From Eimeria necatrix (taxonomy: Eukaryota; Apicomplexa; Conoidasida; Eucoccidiorida; Eimeriidae), in the NCBI RefSeq assembly GCF_000499385.1, contig NW_013653807.1, positions 1 to 30,000 on the forward strand: a DNA stretch of 30,000 nt, written 5' to 3'. This document shows, piece after piece, positions 19,208 through 28,659 of this stretch (position 1 is the first letter of the stretch; each line of letters starts with the position of its first letter). The translations under genes were made by a program, and so were the position numbers. The notes under the pieces are model-generated. The model was not told the DNA's origin, did not search any database, and was given only the letters and a program-made list of their open reading frames with translations.

Positions 19208-19894
19208 TCTGCGTGTCGCTGCACGCTGAGGATCCAGCCCAAACCCTAAACCCTAAACCCTAGCTGCTAAACCCTAGAGCAGAAGGGGCTAGGCCCTAAA
19301 CCCCAAACCCTAGACTGAAAACCCTAAACCCTAATTAGAAAGGCTCCTTTAGCAGCAGCAAAAGGAGAGAAAAAGGAAACATAAGAATAATTAGAGAAGC
19401 AGCAAATGCAGCAAAAGAATAAACAAATAAATATTTTTTTTGCATTTCTTTTTATTTTCTAACTTTTATTTTTTAAAAGAAAGAAGAGAAACCCCGCTTC
19501 GTCAACTGCTCCAGACGAGGGTTTAGAGGGCGGGCTGAAGCACCTAGGGTTTAGGGTTTAGGGTTTAGGGTTTAGGGTTTAGGGCTTAGGGTTTAGCGGC
19601 TCAGGCTAGGTCCTTCGAATAAGAGTCTTAAAATTCCTAATCTTACAAAACATAATTTTTATTACTAAACCCCAGAACACAAGCGAATCCCTAAACCCTA
19701 AACCCTAAACCCTAAACCCTAAACCCTAAACCCTAGCACTTCGTCCCCGCCGACTCGTTGTCTTGAAGCAAACCGACTCGAAACCCTAATCCCTAGATGC
19801 AAACCGCAACTCCCTGAGTCCTTTAAACTTAATTATTTATTTTAAACCCTAAACCCTAATTCCTAAACCCTAAACCCTAAACCCTAAACCCTAC
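18773..19894. repeat. cluster of telomere-like blocks in both orientations
   Basis: AAACCCT on plus at 18773-18848, 19243-19335 (broken), 19687-19736 and 19842-19894; TTTAGGG on plus at 18938-19003 and 19543-19590. Orientation flips at least three times, so this is not a simple telomere end. Between blocks there is an imperfect CTG/TTG run (19055-19207) and unremarkable sequence. No gene. Confidence 0.9.
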
Positions 19895-20413
19895 TGCTCC
19901 TCTAGCCTCGATTCTCCTAGGGTTTGGGGCCCCCAGCAGCTGGCCGCCGACCGGGGGGCCCCCCGCATTAAAAATAAGCCAAAAGGCGAATAAAAAGGAC
20001 TTAAATTGAATAAAATAGAATAAAATTAAATTTAATTTAATAAAATTAATTAAATTAAATTAAATTAAATCAAATTAAACCAAAAAACCCCAAAAGTCCG
20101 CTGCCGCCTTCGGCTGGCGAGCAACGCTGAGGTGTACGTACACCTCAGCGTGCACTCCGATCATTTTTTCGTTTTTTTTGTCATTTTTCCTCCAAAACTC
20201 CAAAAAAGAGAATTTTAATTCTAAAATACCTTTTTTTATGTTTGCTGCTTCAACTCAGCCCCAGGGGTAATCCCAGAAACATCCTTTTCTCCAGCCAGCA
20301 GCCCGGGGGCCCCCAGGCCCAGCAGCCCCCAGCCCCAATGCATGCATTTCGGGGCCCCTGAGGACTCTTCTAGGGTTTGGGGGGCCCCCGGGGGCCCCCC
20401 GGAAGCTTCCCTG
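19895..20413. other. upstream region of the helicase
   Basis: TAAATTAAAT-type AT repeats (20005-20085), the 28-bp palindrome (20124-20151), a T-rich stretch and GGGGCCCC units (from about 20290). No coding call. Confidence 0.6.
20124..20151. promoter_or_regulatory. 28-bp perfect palindrome around GGTGTACGTACACC
   Basis: The 14-bp core (20131-20144) is extended by ACGCTGA and its complement TCAGCGT, giving the longest perfect copy in the window. It lies 263 bp upstream of the helicase ATG. Confidence 0.85.
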
Positions 20414-20433
20414 ATGCGGCGGGGGGCCCCTGG

Positions 20434-20465
<32 letters not shown>

Positions 20466-20793
20466 GTCCGCTGCTGCTGCTGCAGGCCGCAGCCGCTGCA
20501 GCGCGGCGGGGGCCCCTGCTGCTGCAGCAGCCTGCGTGGCTCTCCAGGGGGCCCCCTGCGGGTCATGGGGGCCCCCTGGGGCCCCTGTGTGGGGCCCCCC
20601 GGGGCGGCGGGTCTGGGGGCCCCCCTGAACCCTCCTTTCCCAAACCCTTAAACCCTAAAAGGGGGCCTCCAAACCCTCGACCTTCCAAACCCTTGGACTC
20701 CAAAACCCTAAAAGGGGGGCCCCCGAGCCGAGGGCCCTTTGCTGCGAGCAGCGCGCGGCGAGTTGCCTTCAAGCCCGCGCGGCCGCTGCTGCC

Positions 20794-20833
<40 letters not shown>

Positions 20834-21140
20834 GACAGCGTGGGCCCCCTGGGGGGTGGGGAGTTGCTGCTGCAGACTCTGGGGGCCCTGGGCTTCCCGC
20901 AGCCGCTGGGGGCCCAAAAGGAGACACTTAGTGCAGCAGCAGCAGCAGCAGCAGCAGATTTGGTCCTCTGCAGCCCCACAGGTTCGGGCAAGTCTTTGGC
21001 CCTGCTGCTGCCGCTGCTGCAGTGGCACACGGCCCGCTCTGCAGCAGCAGCAGCAGCAGCAGCTGCTGCTGCTGCTCCTCCAGGGAAGGGCGCAGCAGCA
21101 GGGAAGGCAGCAGCCGAGCAGGAAACGGGACTCCTCTATC

Positions 21141-21178
<38 letters not shown>

Positions 21179-21359
21179 GAGAGTGCTGGGGGTCCTGCTG
21201 CAGCAGCTGCTGCTGCTGCGCCTTTGGCAGCAAACGTGCTGTCTGCTGCTGCTCACCGCAGTGTATGTACAGCAGAGTTTGTGTCTCTCGTTTTGGTCCC
21301 CACAAGAGAGCTGGGGATACAGCTGATGGGGGAGCTGCAAGCTGCTGCTGCTGCTTGGC

Positions 21360-21396
<37 letters not shown>

Positions 21397-23145
21397 AGCA
21401 AGCAGCAGCAGGGAAAGAGGGGGCCCCCGAGGAGACAAAAGAAGACACAAAGAGTCCCCTTTTCCCCTCAAAGTCCCCAGGCTGCTGCTGCTGCAGGAAG
21501 CAGCAGCAGGAAGCAGCAGCGGAGGTGTATGTACACCGCAGAAGGAGACACTTGGGGCCTCGAGAGACACAAAAGGCAGCAGCAGCAGCTTGCCGTGGGT
21601 CTTCACTTTTGCTGCTGTTTTTCTTTTCTTTTGCTTCTTTTTTGGCCAAAAAGGACTTTTATTTCTCCAAATAAAAGCCTCCAATTGCACAAATAAACAA
21701 ACACTTTTTATTGCATTTATTTTTAAACAAATTTTCGAAAAAATCTCCAAAAAATTCCCCAAATTGCCTTTCTTTCCACTGCGCTGGGGTGTCTGTACAC
21801 CCCAACTTGCCGCAAATTGCATGCAGCAGCAGTTTTTTTATTGTTTTCTTGATTTAAATTATTTAAATCATTTAAATCATTTAAATTATTTAAATTATTT
21901 AAATCATTTAAATTATTTAAATTATTTAAATTGTTTAAATGATTTAAATGATTTAAATGGTTTAAATGGTTCAAGATACTTGAATGATTTAAATTATTTA
22001 AATGATTTAAAACATTTGAATTGTTTAATTTGCTTAAATGGCTTACGAGATTTAAATGATTTAAATGGTTGAAGAGATTTAAATGATTTAAAAGCTCTAG
22101 AAGATTTGAATTATTTAAGTTATTTAAATTATTTAAATTATTTAAATTATTTAAAAGCTTTAAAGGATAAAAGTGATTAAAAGGATTTAATTTTGTTTTT
22201 ATTTTTGGGCTTTTGAGGTCTTTTTGGCTTCGGGAAAAAGTGCTCGAAGCACTTTGAGGTGTACATACACTGCAGCAGTTTGAATTCCCCAAGTGCGCAT
22301 GCAAGTCTTTTTGATTAGTTTTACTTCTTTTTCTTTCCTTTCTGAAATATATTTGAAATAAATACAATTGTGGCTGAAAAAGAAGCAAAAAGGGGCTTTA
22401 AAGAGCTCCAAAAGCTGCAGATACACCCGAAATACTGCTGCAGTTGCAGTGTACGTACACCGCAAGTGTGGGGCCGCTGCTGCAGGACAGACACCGCAGG
22501 CCTCATTTTGCTGTCAACTCCGGGGGCTTTAAAGAGTTTGTTGGAAGTGAGATTTATTTCTTTTCTTTTTCCTTTCTTTTTCTTTTCTTTTTCTGTTCTT
22601 CTTTTGTTTCTGTTCTTTATTTCTTTTTTCTCTCTTTTTATGTCTTTTTTTCCTTTGTTTTTATCTTTTTTATCTTTTTTGTTTTTTTCCTTTTCTTCTC
22701 GTTTTTGTCTTTTTCTGTTTCTTTTTGTTTCTTTTTGTCTCTGTTTTTTTCTGTTAATTTTGATGCATTATTATCTCCTTTTGTTTCTTTTTGTCTCTTT
22801 TTTGTTTCTTTTTATTTTGTTTTTTATCTTTGTTATTTTTTCTTTTTGGTTTCTTTTTTTTCCCTTTTTGCCTCTTTTTGTCCCTTTTTTGTCTCTTTTC
22901 GTTTTCTTCTTTTCTTTCTTTTTTGTTTCCTTTTGTCTCCTCTTTGTTTCTTCTTTTGTTTCTTCTTTTATTCTTTTTGTTTCTTCTTTTATTTCTTTTT
23001 TGTTTCCCTTTTATCCTTATTTATTTCTTTTTTATTTTGTTGTTTTCTCCTTTCCAAACAAACCCCGTCGGGCTGCTGCCTCCCTAGGTCCCGCTGCAAA
23101 CCCTAAACCCTAAACCTTAGGAGGTAAACCCTAGGTGGCTTTCAT

Positions 23146-23184
<39 letters not shown>

Positions 23185-23562
23185 AGCGACTCATCACGGG
23201 GGGCCCCCAGGGGGCCCCCCGCCGCTTTGCTGCTGCTGTGAGGCATGTGGTGCTGGATGAAGTGGACAGAATGCTGCAGCCCCTCCGTGCGTCTCCTCAA
23301 ACCCTAAACCCTAAACCCTAAACCCTAAACCCTAAACCGTAGGCCTGGGGTTAGTGGCAAGCCCCAGTGCCCTCTGCAAACCCTAGCCCCGCAGCTTGAA
23401 TCGCTAAACCCTAAACCCTAGGCCTTTAAACCCTAAACCCTAGAGCGCTGGCTTTTTGCTGCTAAACCCTAAACCCTAGGCCGCTCTGGCCCTGGCTGCC
23501 AAACCCTAAACCCTAGAACGCTGGCGTTTTGTTGCTAAACCCCAAACCCTCGGCGCAGGCAA

Positions 23563-23596
<34 letters not shown>

Positions 23597-23985
23597 CGAG
23601 CCTTGGAGGAAAGAAAAGGCAGCAGCAAAGTGGCAAGTTTGGATTTTGTCTTTTTGTCTTTTTGTCTTTTTACCCCTAGGCCGTTATGCCCCTTTGAAAG
23701 AGCGCATGCAGCATTTGCGGAAGCCCCAAACAGTGGAGGTGCTGCTGCGGCTGCTGGTGACGAGCCGGCTGCTGCCTGCTGCTGCTCCTGCTGCTGCTGC
23801 TGCTGCAGCAAAGGGACTGCAGCGCAGCAGCGGGGGCCCCCTCCCGCTGCAGCTGCTGGCAGCAACTGCCACTCTCGGGAGGCCCCTCCACCGCCGCCTC
23901 ACAAACTTCGTTCGCTGGAAGCAGCAGCAGCTGCTGCATGCGCAGGAGCCCCCGCTGCAGCAGCACTTCGCCTTGCCCTCCCGCT

Positions 23986-24032
<47 letters not shown>

Positions 24033-25613
24033 CAGGCGTGGGCTGGGGCTTTCGCCACGCCGCAGCAGCGCATGCGCGCAGCCTTTATGAGACTTGCTGC
24101 TCGGGGCCTCCTGGGCCTTCCCAAATTCACCCAGGCCCCAGAGGGGCCCCTCGGGGGGCCCCCAGGGGGGCCCCCTTGGGGGCCCCTGGGGGGCCCCCCA
24201 CAGGGGGCCCCCGCAGCTGCAGCTCGTGCCCCCCTCCCCTTCAAGTCTTTGCTGCCAGTCATAAGGTGAGACTCTGCGCAGGGGGCCCCCAGGGGCCCCC
24301 CGGGGGGCCCCCAGGGGGCCCCAGGCGAAGCCCCCAGGGGCCCCCCGGGGGGGCCCCAGGGACTCCCGGGGGCCCCCAAAGCCCGTGGGGGCCCCAGAAA
24401 GGGCCCCCTGAGGGCCCCCGGGGCCCCCCGGGGCAGCGAAGAAGGCCTAAGGGGGCCCCTGTTGGGTCCTTTAGAGACAATGGACCGAAGCAAAAAGGGA
24501 CAGAGAAAAGGGTACAGCAAGGGGGGCCCCCTACGTGTTTGCTGCTGATGTTTCTGCTGCTGCGTTTTGCTGCAGGCCGCCGCAGCCGCCGGGGGCCCCA
24601 ACAGCAGCAGCGCGGGGCCCCACAGGTTCACCTGCTGCTGCAGCACCTGCTGCTGCAGCACCTGCTGCTGCTGCTGCTGCTGCAGCGCATGCAGCCCCAA
24701 TGCCTCGCTGCATCCGCCACAGTCTTTTCGCCGTGGCGGATAATTCGGCAGGTGAGGCTGTGGGGCTGATAAAGAAAAAAAAGAAAAATAAATTAAAATA
24801 AAAATAAATTAAAACAAATAAAAAGAATTAAAATAAATAAAAAGAAATTGAAATAAATAAGAGGGAAAAAGAATAGACGGAAATAAAGAAATAAAAAATA
24901 AAAATAAAGAAATACGAAATGAAAATAAAGAAAAGAGAATGCAGGTCAAGAAAGAGAAATAAAAGTAAAGAATAAAAAGATAAAAGTAAAGACAAAAGAT
25001 ATAAAGATAAAGAAAAAAGAAATTAAAAAGAGACAAATGAGACAGAATTAGAAATAGAGAAGAAGGAGAAATAAATAAAAAGAAAAGAAACAAAAAAGAA
25101 ATAAAAGAGGAAAAAAATAAAGTTTTTGTTTTAAGTGTGGGGCCCCACACTTTTTTTTGCGCAGAGACTCTTGCTGCAGCTGCTGCAGCAATCTGCTGCC
25201 AGCTGCGGCCCCGCAGGGCCCTTTTGCTGCTGCAGCAAGGCTCTTCCCTCAAGTCTCTCCAGATGCACATGCGCAGCAGCGGCTTCCAGGTAAGCAGCTA
25301 GCTAGCTAGCTAGCTAGCTAGCTAGCTAGCTGGGTGGCAGGCTAGCTAGCTGGCTGGCCGGCTAGCTAGCTGGCTAGCTGGCTAGTTAGCTGGCTAGCGA
25401 GTGGCAGGCTAGCTGGTGGCTAGCCGGCTAGCTACCAGGCTAGCTAGCCAGCTAGCCAGCTGGCTAGCTGGTGGCTAGCGGGCTAGCTAGCCAGCTAGCC
25501 AGCTGGCTAGCTGGTGGCTGGCTAGCTGGCTAGCCGTAGCTAACTGCAGCTTCCTAGCCGCTTCGCGGGCAGTCAGACCCCAGCAGCTAGTCATAATAAA
25601 AGCGCTGCTCTTA

Positions 25614-25675
<62 letters not shown>

Positions 25676-25767
25676 TCTCCACAGGTAGATCTGCTGCATG
25701 AGACCAATGAGTGGTGGAAGGCCCGGAGCCCGCTGCAGTGGGGTAGGTTATTCTCTGAACATCTCTT

Positions 25768-25807
<40 letters not shown>

Positions 25808-25952
25808 GCAGCAGCTTCAGCTGCAATAGCAGCAGCAACAGCAGCAGCAGTAGCTGCTGCTGCTGCTATGATGTTTCTTTTGCTATACTGCGCCTGCCTG
25901 CGCATTTCTGCACATCCTTGTCCTTTTGTGTTCCCCACAGAAAAAGAAAACG

Positions 25953-25990
<38 letters not shown>

Positions 25991-26448
25991 CAGCAGCAGC
26001 AGCAGCAGCTGTTTGCTGCAACGATGGACGCGGCGAGAGGTCTCCACGTAGCAGACGTGAGGAGCACTAGACTCTAATTTGGCGTCACTGGACTTGTGGC
26101 AGAGTCGATCTGCGTTAGGGTTTAGGGTTTAGGGTTTAGGGTTTAGGGTTTAGGGTTTAGGGTTTGTGTTGTCAGGCCGACCTTGTGCTGCTGCTGGGGC
26201 GCGTGAAGAGCGCTAGAGAATATCAGCACTTGGCGGGTGAGCCTCTGCTGAGCACAAGGGTGCAAGGCCTAGGGTTTAGGGTTTAGGGTTTAGGGTTTAG
26301 GGTTTAGGGTTTAGGGTTTGTGTGGGGCGTCGCAGGGCGAGTTGGCCGGTGCGGCCGCCAAGGCGTTTCCGTGGCGGTCTCCGGAGAAGACACTCAGCGG
26401 CAAGTTGGAGTTTTTTTTTTATTTTCAGAAAGTTTGAATGAAGTTTAA
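20414..26448 (+). CDS. DEAD-box ATP-dependent RNA helicase, ten exons, possibly organellar
   Basis: Exons are 20414-21524, 22491-22546, 23187-23286, 23680-24265, 24576-24751, 25165-25289, 25685-25742, 25941-26056, 26176-26236 and 26336-26448. Every junction is GT/AG and in phase, and the total is 2,502 nt. The motifs come in order: Q-like region (LGALGFPQPLGAQKETL), I (CSPTGSGKS), Ia (LVPTRELGIQL), Ib (STPGALKSLLE), II (VVLDEVDRML), III (LLAATATLGRP), the linker PRCIRHSLFAVADNSA, IV (ALLLLQQGSSLKSLQ), V (AATMDAARGLHV) and VI (HLAGRVGRCGRQG). The N-terminus MRRGAPG plus a poly-Leu core resembles a signal or organelle leader. Departures from consensus are DEVD for DEAD, TPGAL for TPGRL, missing Asp in motif V, and HL for HR in motif VI. 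Poly-Ala, Gln, Ser and Gly/Pro inserts separate the motifs. Telomere-like heptamers at 20640-20715 are read through as coding (PKPLNPK). Confidence 0.9.
21260..21273. promoter_or_regulatory. half-conserved palindrome AGTGTATGTACAGC in helicase exon 1
   Basis: The core TGTATGTACA is kept with weaker flanks. It is read as SVCTAEF in the helicase exon, so it is coding here. Confidence 0.4.
21524..21537. promoter_or_regulatory. palindrome variant GGTGTATGTACACC over the helicase exon 1 donor
   Basis: Exon 1 ends GGAG with the intron starting GTGTATGT. This is the only donor nearby whose phase (1) fits the acceptors at 22491 or 22500. Confidence 0.75.
21788..21801. promoter_or_regulatory. palindrome variant GGTGTCTGTACACC
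   Basis: Located in helicase intron 1, extended by a GCTGG left arm. The core matches the copy at 2830. Confidence 0.65.
21852..22165 (+). repeat. 9-bp tandem repeat ATTTAAATC-like
   Basis: About 30 units of ATTTAAATN with one or two changes, each containing the palindrome ATTTAAAT. Its open frames on both strands (repeats of LNHLNYLN type) are a consequence of the 9-bp period. Confidence 0.9.
22258..22271. promoter_or_regulatory. palindrome variant GGTGTACATACACT
   Basis: In helicase intron 1, preceded by TTTGA and followed by GCAGCAG. Confidence 0.6.
22448..22461. promoter_or_regulatory. palindrome AGTGTACGTACACC near an acceptor
   Basis: Close to the 3' end of helicase intron 1, about 30 nt before the chosen acceptor. 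Confidence 0.65.
22547..23186 (+). other. helicase intron 2 (640 nt), homopyrimidine tract
   Basis: The donor GGAA|GTGAGA is followed by about 540 bp (22555-23090) of almost pure T/C with TTTGTTTC and TTTTTGTC motifs, then AAACCCT heptamers (23098-23133) and a (CTG)n run ending CAG as acceptor. Phase 0. Confidence 0.8.
23287..23679 (+). other. helicase intron 3 (393 nt), broken telomere-like blocks
   Basis: The donor CTCC|GTGCGT is weak; the acceptor TTTTTACCCCTAG|GC is strong. Phase 1. AAACCCT blocks are at 23299-23338, 23405-23420, 23428-23442, 23465-23478 and 23500-23515, many followed by AG (CCCTAG), plus a CTG run at 23565-23595. Confidence 0.75.
24130..24575 (+). repeat. GGGGCCCC repeats spanning the end of helicase exon 4 and intron 4
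   Basis: Self-complementary GGGGCCCCCAGG units run through the 3' end of exon 4, where they read Gly/Pro (GPLGGPPGGPPWG), and continue in intron 4 (24266-24575; donor ATAAG|GTGAGA, acceptor TTTTGCTGCAG|G, phase 2). Confidence 0.8.
24752..25164 (+). other. helicase intron 5 (413 nt), A-rich purine tract
   Basis: The donor GCAG|GTGAGG and acceptor TTTTTTTTGCGCAG|AG are phase 1. About 24770-25120 is AAATAAA/AAAGAAAT sequence, nearly all purine plus T. Confidence 0.85.
25290..25684 (+). other. helicase intron 6 (395 nt), TAGC array and CTG run
   Basis: The donor TTCCAG|GTAAGC leads within nine bases into GCTAGCTAGC units (about 25297-25555, with GGCTGGCTAGC and GCCAGC variants). A (CTG)n run (25620-25672) then serves as the tract before the acceptor CTCTCCACAG. 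Phase 0. Confidence 0.85.
25743..25940 (+). other. helicase intron 7 (198 nt), CAG run
   Basis: The donor TGGG|GTAGGT and acceptor TGTGTTCCCCACAG|AA are phase 1. It contains (CAG)n at 25771-25805 and a CAG/CTG inverted pair at 25820-25866. Confidence 0.75.
26057..26175 (+). other. helicase intron 8 (119 nt) with telomere hept­amers
   Basis: The donor GCAGAC|GTGAGG and acceptor GTGTTGTCAG|G are phase 0, joining motif V to DLVLLLGRV. About seven TTTAGGG heptamers (26115-26166) fill the 3' half. Confidence 0.8.
26237..26335 (+). other. helicase intron 9 (99 nt) with telomere heptamers
   Basis: The donor GCGG|GTGAGC and acceptor GGGGCGTCGCAG|GG are phase 1; the join creates motif VI (HLAGRVGRCGR). 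About seven TTTAGGG heptamers (26270-26321) make up half of it. Confidence 0.85.
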
Positions 26449-27600
26449 TGTGGCATAATGTAATAATGGCATAATATAATATAATATAATGTGGCATAAT
26501 ATAATGTAATGTGGTATAATATAATGTAATATAATGTGGCATAATATAATGTGGCATAATATAATATAATGTGGCGTAATATAATATAATATAATGTGGT
26601 ATAATATAATGTAATATAATGTGGCATATAATGTGGCATAGTATAATGTAATATAATGTGGCGTAATATAATATAATATAATGTGGTATAATATAATGTA
26701 ATATAATGTGGCATATAATGTGGCATAGTATAATGTAATATAATGTGGCATAATATAATATAATATAATGTGGCATAATATAATGTAATATAATGTGGCA
26801 TAATGTAATATAATGTATAATATAATGTGGCATAATATAATATAATGTGGCATATAATGTGGCATAATATAATGTAATATAATGTAGCATAATATAATAT
26901 AATGTGGTATAATATAATGTGGCATAATATAATATAATGCGGTATAATGTAATATAATGTGGTATAATGTAATATAATGTGGTATAATGTAATATAATGT
27001 GGTATAATATAATATAATGTGGTATAATATAATGTGGTATAATGTAATATAATGTGGTGTAATGTAATATAATGTGGTATAATATAATATAATGTGGTAT
27101 AATATAATGTGGCATAATATAATGTGGTATAATGTGGCATAATATGGCATAATATAATGTGGCATAATATAATTTGGTATAATATGATGTGGTATAATAT
27201 AATGTGGTATAATATAATATGGCATAATAGAATGTGGTATAATATAATATGGCACAATATAATGTGGTATAATATGGCATAATGTAATGTGGTATAATAC
27301 AATGTATAATATAATGCAGTATAGTATAATATTAGTATAATATAATGTAGTATAATATAATATGGTGTAACATGATGTAATATAATTTAATATAATGTAA
27401 TATAATGTAGTATAATATAATGTAATATAATGTAATACAATGTAATATAATATTATGCAATATAATGTAATATAATGTAATATAATGTAATATAATATGA
27501 CATAATATTATATAATATACTGTGGTACAATGATATAATATGGTGAAATATATTATATTGTGTTATATTAAATTACATTATAATATATTACATTATGTGT
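26449..27600. repeat. 5-bp-period satellite ATAAT/GTAAT/GTGGC
   Basis: About 1.1 kb built of the pentamers ATAAT, GTAAT, GTGGC, GTGGT and ATGGC in irregular order, losing regularity after 27500. It begins directly behind the helicase stop. Long minus-strand frames here (YIILYYIM-like) are artefacts of a 5-bp period lacking stops. Confidence 0.95.
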
Positions 27601-27971
27601 TTTTAAATAATAAATATATATACAGATAAATATATTTGATTTTATGGACTTTGAAAATAAAAATAAAATAAATGCACTTCGACAAACAATTGCCAAATTT
27701 TAAAATAAAAATAAATACTTTTAGACAAACATTTATTTTTAAATAAAATTAAAATAAATAAATTTCGCCAAACATTCCTTTGCATGCACGCATGCATTGC
27801 GGTGTACGTACACCCGGTTGCTGGCGCTTCGTCGATTTTTCTGTTTTTTCTTTTTTCGAATTTTTGAAAGTTTTTAAAATAAATAAAAAAAGAATTAATT
27901 AATTTCGAAGAAAAGACTGTTTATTTCCCCGCAGGGATCTTGTGCAGCAATTTCGATCGCGGCTTCCCTGC
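27601..27971. other. AT-rich spacer with one palindrome
   Basis: Low-complexity AAATAAA sequence. TGCATGCACGCATGCAT at 27780 lies beside the palindrome at 27801. A pyrimidine-CCCCGCAG acceptor-like site at 27934 is followed by a short plus-strand frame (LVQQFRSRLPC) that stops in TAGGGTTTAGGG; no matching upstream exon was found. Confidence 0.5.
27801..27814. promoter_or_regulatory. palindrome GGTGTACGTACACC
   Basis: A perfect core, 1.35 kb beyond the helicase stop, next to a TGCATGCA site. Confidence 0.75.
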
Positions 27972-28012
27972 TAGGGTTTAGGGTTTAGGGTTTAGGGTTT
28001 AGGGTTTGGGGG
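27972..28012 (+). repeat. telomere-like TTTAGGG block
   Basis: Five heptamers plus TTTGGGG. Confidence 0.95.
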
Positions 28013-28094
28013 CTGTGCGTCTGCTGCTGCCCGCAGCGCCCTGAGGGGCTGGCAAAAGACTCTGGGTGTCTCCTTTGAGCCTTTTGCTGCTCTT

Positions 28095-28294
28095 TTGCAA
28101 TCTTTAAAAGAAAAAGAAATAAATGAAATAAATGAAATAAGTGAAATAAAAGAAATAAAAGAAATAAAAGAATTAAAAGATATAAAAGAAATAAAAAAAG
28201 AGAAGACACCGAGAGACACAAACCCCCAGCTGCCCGCAGCCTCGCTGCAGCTTGCTGCAGCACAGAAACACACACAGCCGGAACCCCCTGCAGG

Positions 28295-28345
<51 letters not shown>

Positions 28346-28447
28346 GGAGCCCCTACAGGAGCAGCTGCAGCAGCCGCACCAGTACCTTCAGCGGCAGCAG
28401 CGGCTGCAGCCGCAACACCCGCAGCAACAACAGTTGCAACAGCAGCA

Positions 28448-28494
<47 letters not shown>

Positions 28495-28568
28495 CTGAAC
28501 CACGACACGAGGACACGGGTCTGCTGCGGCCCAGCTCTTTGCTGCTGCCATCTTTGCTGCTGGACTAG
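28095..28568 (+). CDS. possible Gln-rich exon
   Basis: The frame begins with charged repeats from AAATAAAT sequence (EINEINEISEIK), then QPEPPAG, two long poly-Gln runs (28298-28343 and 28450-28492), and ends TEPRHEDTGLLRPSSLLLPSLLLD. The proline/glutamine segment between the runs (PHQYLQRQQRLQPQHP) is not a pure repeat, which favours coding. No splice chain or family was found. Confidence 0.3.
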
Positions 28569-28659
28569 CCAGGGATTTTTGTCGAATTAAACTTTTAATT
28601 TTTATTTTCTTTTTTCTTTTCTTTTGCTGTTGAGGCGGACAACAGAGCCGCCCCAGCGT

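Larger units (their letters stand above)
21525..22490 (+). other. helicase intron 1 (966 nt), four palindromes and a 9-bp repeat
   Basis: It opens with the palindrome at 21524. Further copies are at 21788-21801 (GGTGTCTGTACACC), 22258-22271 (GGTGTACATACACT) and 22448-22461 (AGTGTACGTACACC, 30 nt before the acceptor). The centre is about 300 bp of a 9-bp repeat of TTTAAATTA/C type. Confidence 0.75.

Noticed and set aside
18773..19894. A true chromosome end
   Set aside because: Heptamer blocks are short, occur in both orientations, and genes continue on both sides, so these are interstitial.
21723..22388. Asn/Leu-rich frames on both strands at 21.7-22.4 kb
   Set aside because: They arise from the 9-bp TTTAAATTA repeat inside helicase intron 1.
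22370..23113. Plus-strand frame of Phe/Leu/Ser resembling a transmembrane protein
   Set aside because: Only 22491-22546 is coding (helicase motif Ib); the rest is the T/C tract of intron 2 after a GTGAGA donor.
26297..27302. Three overlapping minus-strand open frames of 270-330 codons, rich in Tyr/Ile/Leu/His
   Set aside because: They come from a 5-bp satellite that happens to lack stops on that strand; all three frames are open and composed of the same few residues.
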